The position numbers and the translations under genes are program-made. Below, piece after piece: positions 63,501-64,000 of a stretch of 64,000 bases of DNA. Positions within the stretch are counted from its first letter, which is position 1. Every line of letters starts with the position of its first letter. Source of the stretch: Acidobacteriaceae bacterium KBS 89 (GTDB lineage Bacteria; Acidobacteriota; Terriglobia; Terriglobales; Acidobacteriaceae); contig KB906755.1 in the NCBI GenBank assembly GCA_000381605.1, forward strand, positions 186,001 to 250,000, read 5' to 3'. The notes beneath the pieces were generated by a model. The model was not told where the DNA came from, searched no databases, and worked only from the letters and a program-made list of their open reading frames with translations.

Positions 63501-64000
63501 CGTCAAGCGGCGGCACATCCGTAGTAGCGCTCAGTGGTACCGCCACAGCAGCGTCGAATCCGCAATTGACGGTAAGCATCGCCAGCCTGAGCTTCGGGAG
63601 CGTAACGGTGAATACGGCGACGACACAGTCGTTGACGCTCACATCAACGGGGACCACGCCCGTGACGGTTAGCTCGATAACGATTTCGGGAGCAGGGTAT
63701 ACCCTCGTCGGCGGCAGCTCACCGGTGACATTGAACCCATCGCAGTCAGTAACATTGCAGGTTCAGTTCAAGCCGACGGCAACCGGGGCGGCAAGTGGGC
63801 AGATCACGATAAGCAGTGACTCCTCGAGCGGGAGCACGTCGGTAGTTGCTCTGAGTGGTACGGGCGCCGCGGCAACGAATCCACAGTTGGCGGTAAGCGC
63901 TGCCAGCTTGAGCTTCGGAAGCGTGACAGTGAACACGTCTACGACGAAGTCGTTGACGCTGACATCGACGGGAACTTCACCTGTGACGGTGAACTCGGCT
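57542..64000 (+). CDS. Giant repeat lipoprotein with choice-of-anchor-D (ASH-type) domains, 3'-truncated
   Basis: Open frame from the ATG at 57542 (AAGAGGTG adjacent) to the window end, at least 2153 residues. A GTG at 57635 is an alternative start that places the lipobox better: GLTLALACCLTIVASGC, with the Cys at residue 67 of the long form or 36 of the short form. A degenerate first Ig-like domain (VLNVSPGAVDFGTVPVG) is followed from 58091 by repeats of about 107 residues carrying PQLTVS, LSFG, TTQSLTLTSTGTSPVTVNSA and LPVTLNPTQS. These are ASPM-SPD-2-Hydin/choice-of-anchor-D folds. It is probably a surface adhesin or cell-wall fibre. The end is outside the window. Confidence 0.85.
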   Translation, partial: MLVSDIYAFFLLLGHVVISPSGLLSGEFSGRVRHRVGSQAKGLCVNEWGKGLTLALACCLTIVASGCGSGVSVPVGGVLNVSPGAVDFGTVPVGTKVDSSISVTNSGSAPIDISQVSVSGETFSVLSANSAPVSIPAGGAYSLKIGFTPTSTTDYSGQLIVMDMSAKPLAKVAIKGKGATHNAPQLTVSAPSLSFGSLAVNTSTTQALTLTSSGTSPVTVNSAAITGAGFALVGANLPVTLNPAQSTTLQVQFDPTSPGAASGQITISSDSASGTATLVALSGTGTTSTAPQTSPQLTVSAPTLSFGNVTVNAATTQSLTLISTGTAPVTVNSAAITGSGFTVVGGNLPVTLSPAQSTTLQVQFNPGATGTASGQLTIVSNSLSGSTAQVALSGTGITATSPQLTVSAGNLGFGDVTVKTATTQSLTLTSTGTSPVTVNSASITGTGYTLVGGTLPVTLNPTQSVTLQVQFEPAATGAAAGQITINSNSSSGSPAVVILSGTGTAATSPQLTVSAGSLSFGSVTINTATTQSLTLTSTGTSPVTVTSASIAGQGFTIVGGGLPATLNPTQSMTLQVQFNPTTTGIARGQITINSNSSSGSTNLVSLSGTSVAAVSPQLTVSVGSLSFGNVTVNTATTQSLTMTSTGTSPVTVNSAAVTGEGFTIVGGNFPITLNPTESATLQVQFKPATTGSTAGQVTITSNSSTGSTAVVALSGSSTVATSPQLTLGAASLSFGSVTINTATTQSLTFTSTGTSPVTISSASMSGAGFTLVGGNLPVTLSPTQSVALQVQFKPAATGASNGQLTVNSDSSTGSTTVVTLSGTGAALTSPQLTVSSGSLSFGSAAQNTATTQSLTLTSTGNSPVTVNSASITGLDYVLVGGNLPVTLSPAQSATLQVQFKPTATGASSGQLTISSDSSTGSTTVVALSGTGAAPASPQLTVSAGSLTFGNVTLNTATTQSLTVTSTGTAPVTVNSASISGAGYTLVGGSLPVTLSPTQSVTLQVQFKPAATGTANGQVTISSNSASGSSTLASLSGTGTAATSPQLTVSTGSLSFGNVTVNTVTTQSLTLTSTGTSPVTVNLASISGAGFTLVGGSLPVTLSPTQSATLQVQFKPIVAGTASGQITISSDSSSGSTTVVALSGTGAAATSPQLAVSAGSLGFGNVSVNAAAMQLLTLTSTGTSPVTVNSASISGAGFTLVGGSLPVTLSPTQSATLQVQFKPTVTGTASGQITISSDSSSGSTAVVALSGTGAAATSPQLTISAGSLSFGNVSVNTAATQSLTLTSTGTAPVTVNSASISGAGFILVGGSLPVTLSPTQSTTLQVQFKPTVTGTASGQITIGSDSSSGSTAVVALGGTGAAVTSPQLTASAVSLSFANVTVNTATTQSLTLTSTGTSPVTVNSASISGAGFTLVGGSLPVTLSPTQSATLQVQFKPTTTGGASGQIMISSDSSSGSPSVVALSGTGIAATSPQLTVSAASLSFASVTVNTATTQSLTLTSTGTSPVTVNSASISGAGFTLVGGSLPVTLSPTQSATLQVQFKPTVTGAASGQITISSDSSSGGTSPVALSGTGIAATSPQLTVSAASLSFASVTVNTATTQSLTLTSTGTSPVTVNSASISGAGFTLIGGSLPVTLNPTQSATLQVQFKPTATGAASGQITISSDSSSGGTSVVALSGTGIAATSPQLTVSTASLSFASVTANTATTQSLTLTSTGTAPVTVNSASISGAGFTLIGGSLPVTLNPTQSVTLQVQFKPTATGAASGQITISSDSSSGGTSVVALSGTGIAATSPQLTVSTASLTFASVTVNTATTQSLTLTSTGTAPVTVNSASIAGAGFTLVGGSLPVTLNPTQSVTLQVQFKPTATGAASGQITISSDSSSGSTSVVALNGTGIAATSPQLTVSTASLSFASVTVNTATTQSLTLTSTGTAPVTVNSASIAGAGFTLLGGSLPVTLNPTQSVTLQVQFKPTASGAASGQVTINSNSSSGGTSVVALSGTATAASNPQLTVSIASLSFGSVTVNTATTQSLTLTSTGTTPVTVSSITISGAGYTLVGGSSPVTLNPSQSVTLQVQFKPTATGAASGQITISSDSSSGSTSVVALSGTGAAATNPQLAVSAASLSFGSVTVNTSTTKSLTLTSTGTSPVTVNSA
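58091..64000 (+). repeat. Tandem repeat array, 321-bp unit
   Basis: Repeat starts (the codon pair Pro-Gln of PQLTVS) fall at 58091, 58424, then every 321 bp to 63881: 17 consecutive intervals of exactly 321 bp. Only the first interval differs (333 bp, a four-codon insertion). Units from about 60900 on are much closer to each other in nucleotide sequence than the early ones. The nineteenth unit is cut by the window end. Confidence 0.9.

Noticed and set aside
58508..63657. Series of minus-strand open frames of 60-140 codons at 321-bp spacing
   Set aside because: They are antisense shadows of the repeat lipoprotein. They recur once per repeat, and the plus-strand frame is continuous with a lipobox and a clear domain family.
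58091..64000. Regular repeats considered as CRISPR or satellite DNA
   Set aside because: The unit is 321 bp, codes in one frame throughout and has no spacers. It is a protein repeat array.

Overview
The window looks like chromosomal DNA of an acidobacterium (Acidobacteriota, Terriglobia-like). This is inferred from gene content: an Oar/CarboxypepD-type TonB-dependent receptor beside a CRTAC1 (FG-GAP/ASPIC-UnbV) protein and a TPR protein, GH3 with a PA14 insert, long choice-of-anchor-D (ASH) repeats, and a Tad pilus locus with DUF192 genes. There is no rRNA, tRNA, transposase or CRISPR array, so the placement rests on protein families only.

Layout. 1-5920: the end of an exopolysaccharide/O-antigen cluster (GT2, GT4, WecG/TagA-type transferase, phosphoglycosyl transferase, and a GT87-like membrane protein fused to a PD40 propeller). 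6160-11011: a compact operon of OmpR-type regulator, sensor kinase, outer-membrane porin and cupredoxin-like protein. 11025-16516: formylglycine-generating-enzyme-like protein, PAS/HisKA_3 kinase, receiver-only regulator, permuted-papain-like protein and NarL-type regulator. 16633-21310: sigma-54 enhancer-binding protein (EBP) overlapping a polytopic membrane protein, and a divergent GT-C-like protein.

21311-36886 is a Tad/Flp pilus locus: prepilin peptidase, CpaE/TadZ, CpaF/TadA, TadB, TadC, a 31-residue membrane peptide, DUF192, a PilZ-TadG fusion, two TadE-like pseudopilins, a TonB-like protein on the opposite strand, CpaB, secretin CpaC, a second DUF192, two tandem Flp pilins and a GT2. 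A GT-C-like membrane protein follows. No TadD or RcpB was recognised.

The main result is a shared regulatory design. Three tad transcription units (peptidase-led, cpaB-led, flp-led) each carry a near-identical 20-bp box (consensus kGTAwACACmyGTTCACACy) placed 77 or 79 bp upstream of a sequence with sigma-54 -24/-12 geometry. A Fis-type EBP is encoded about 2 kb upstream of the first unit. This suggests a sigma-54 tad regulon with a common enhancer site. The PilZ-TadG fusion would add a direct c-di-GMP input.

38991-45699 is an RND efflux operon with its own GntR/FCD regulator and a perfect 21-bp palindrome upstream. 47139-56601 carries the TonB-dependent receptor, CRTAC1 protein, TPR protein and secreted GH3 enzyme. 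From 57542 to the window end runs one giant open frame encoding a probable surface lipoprotein made of ASH-type repeats. From 58424 the repeats recur every 321 bp without a net length change (eighteen repeat starts to 63881).
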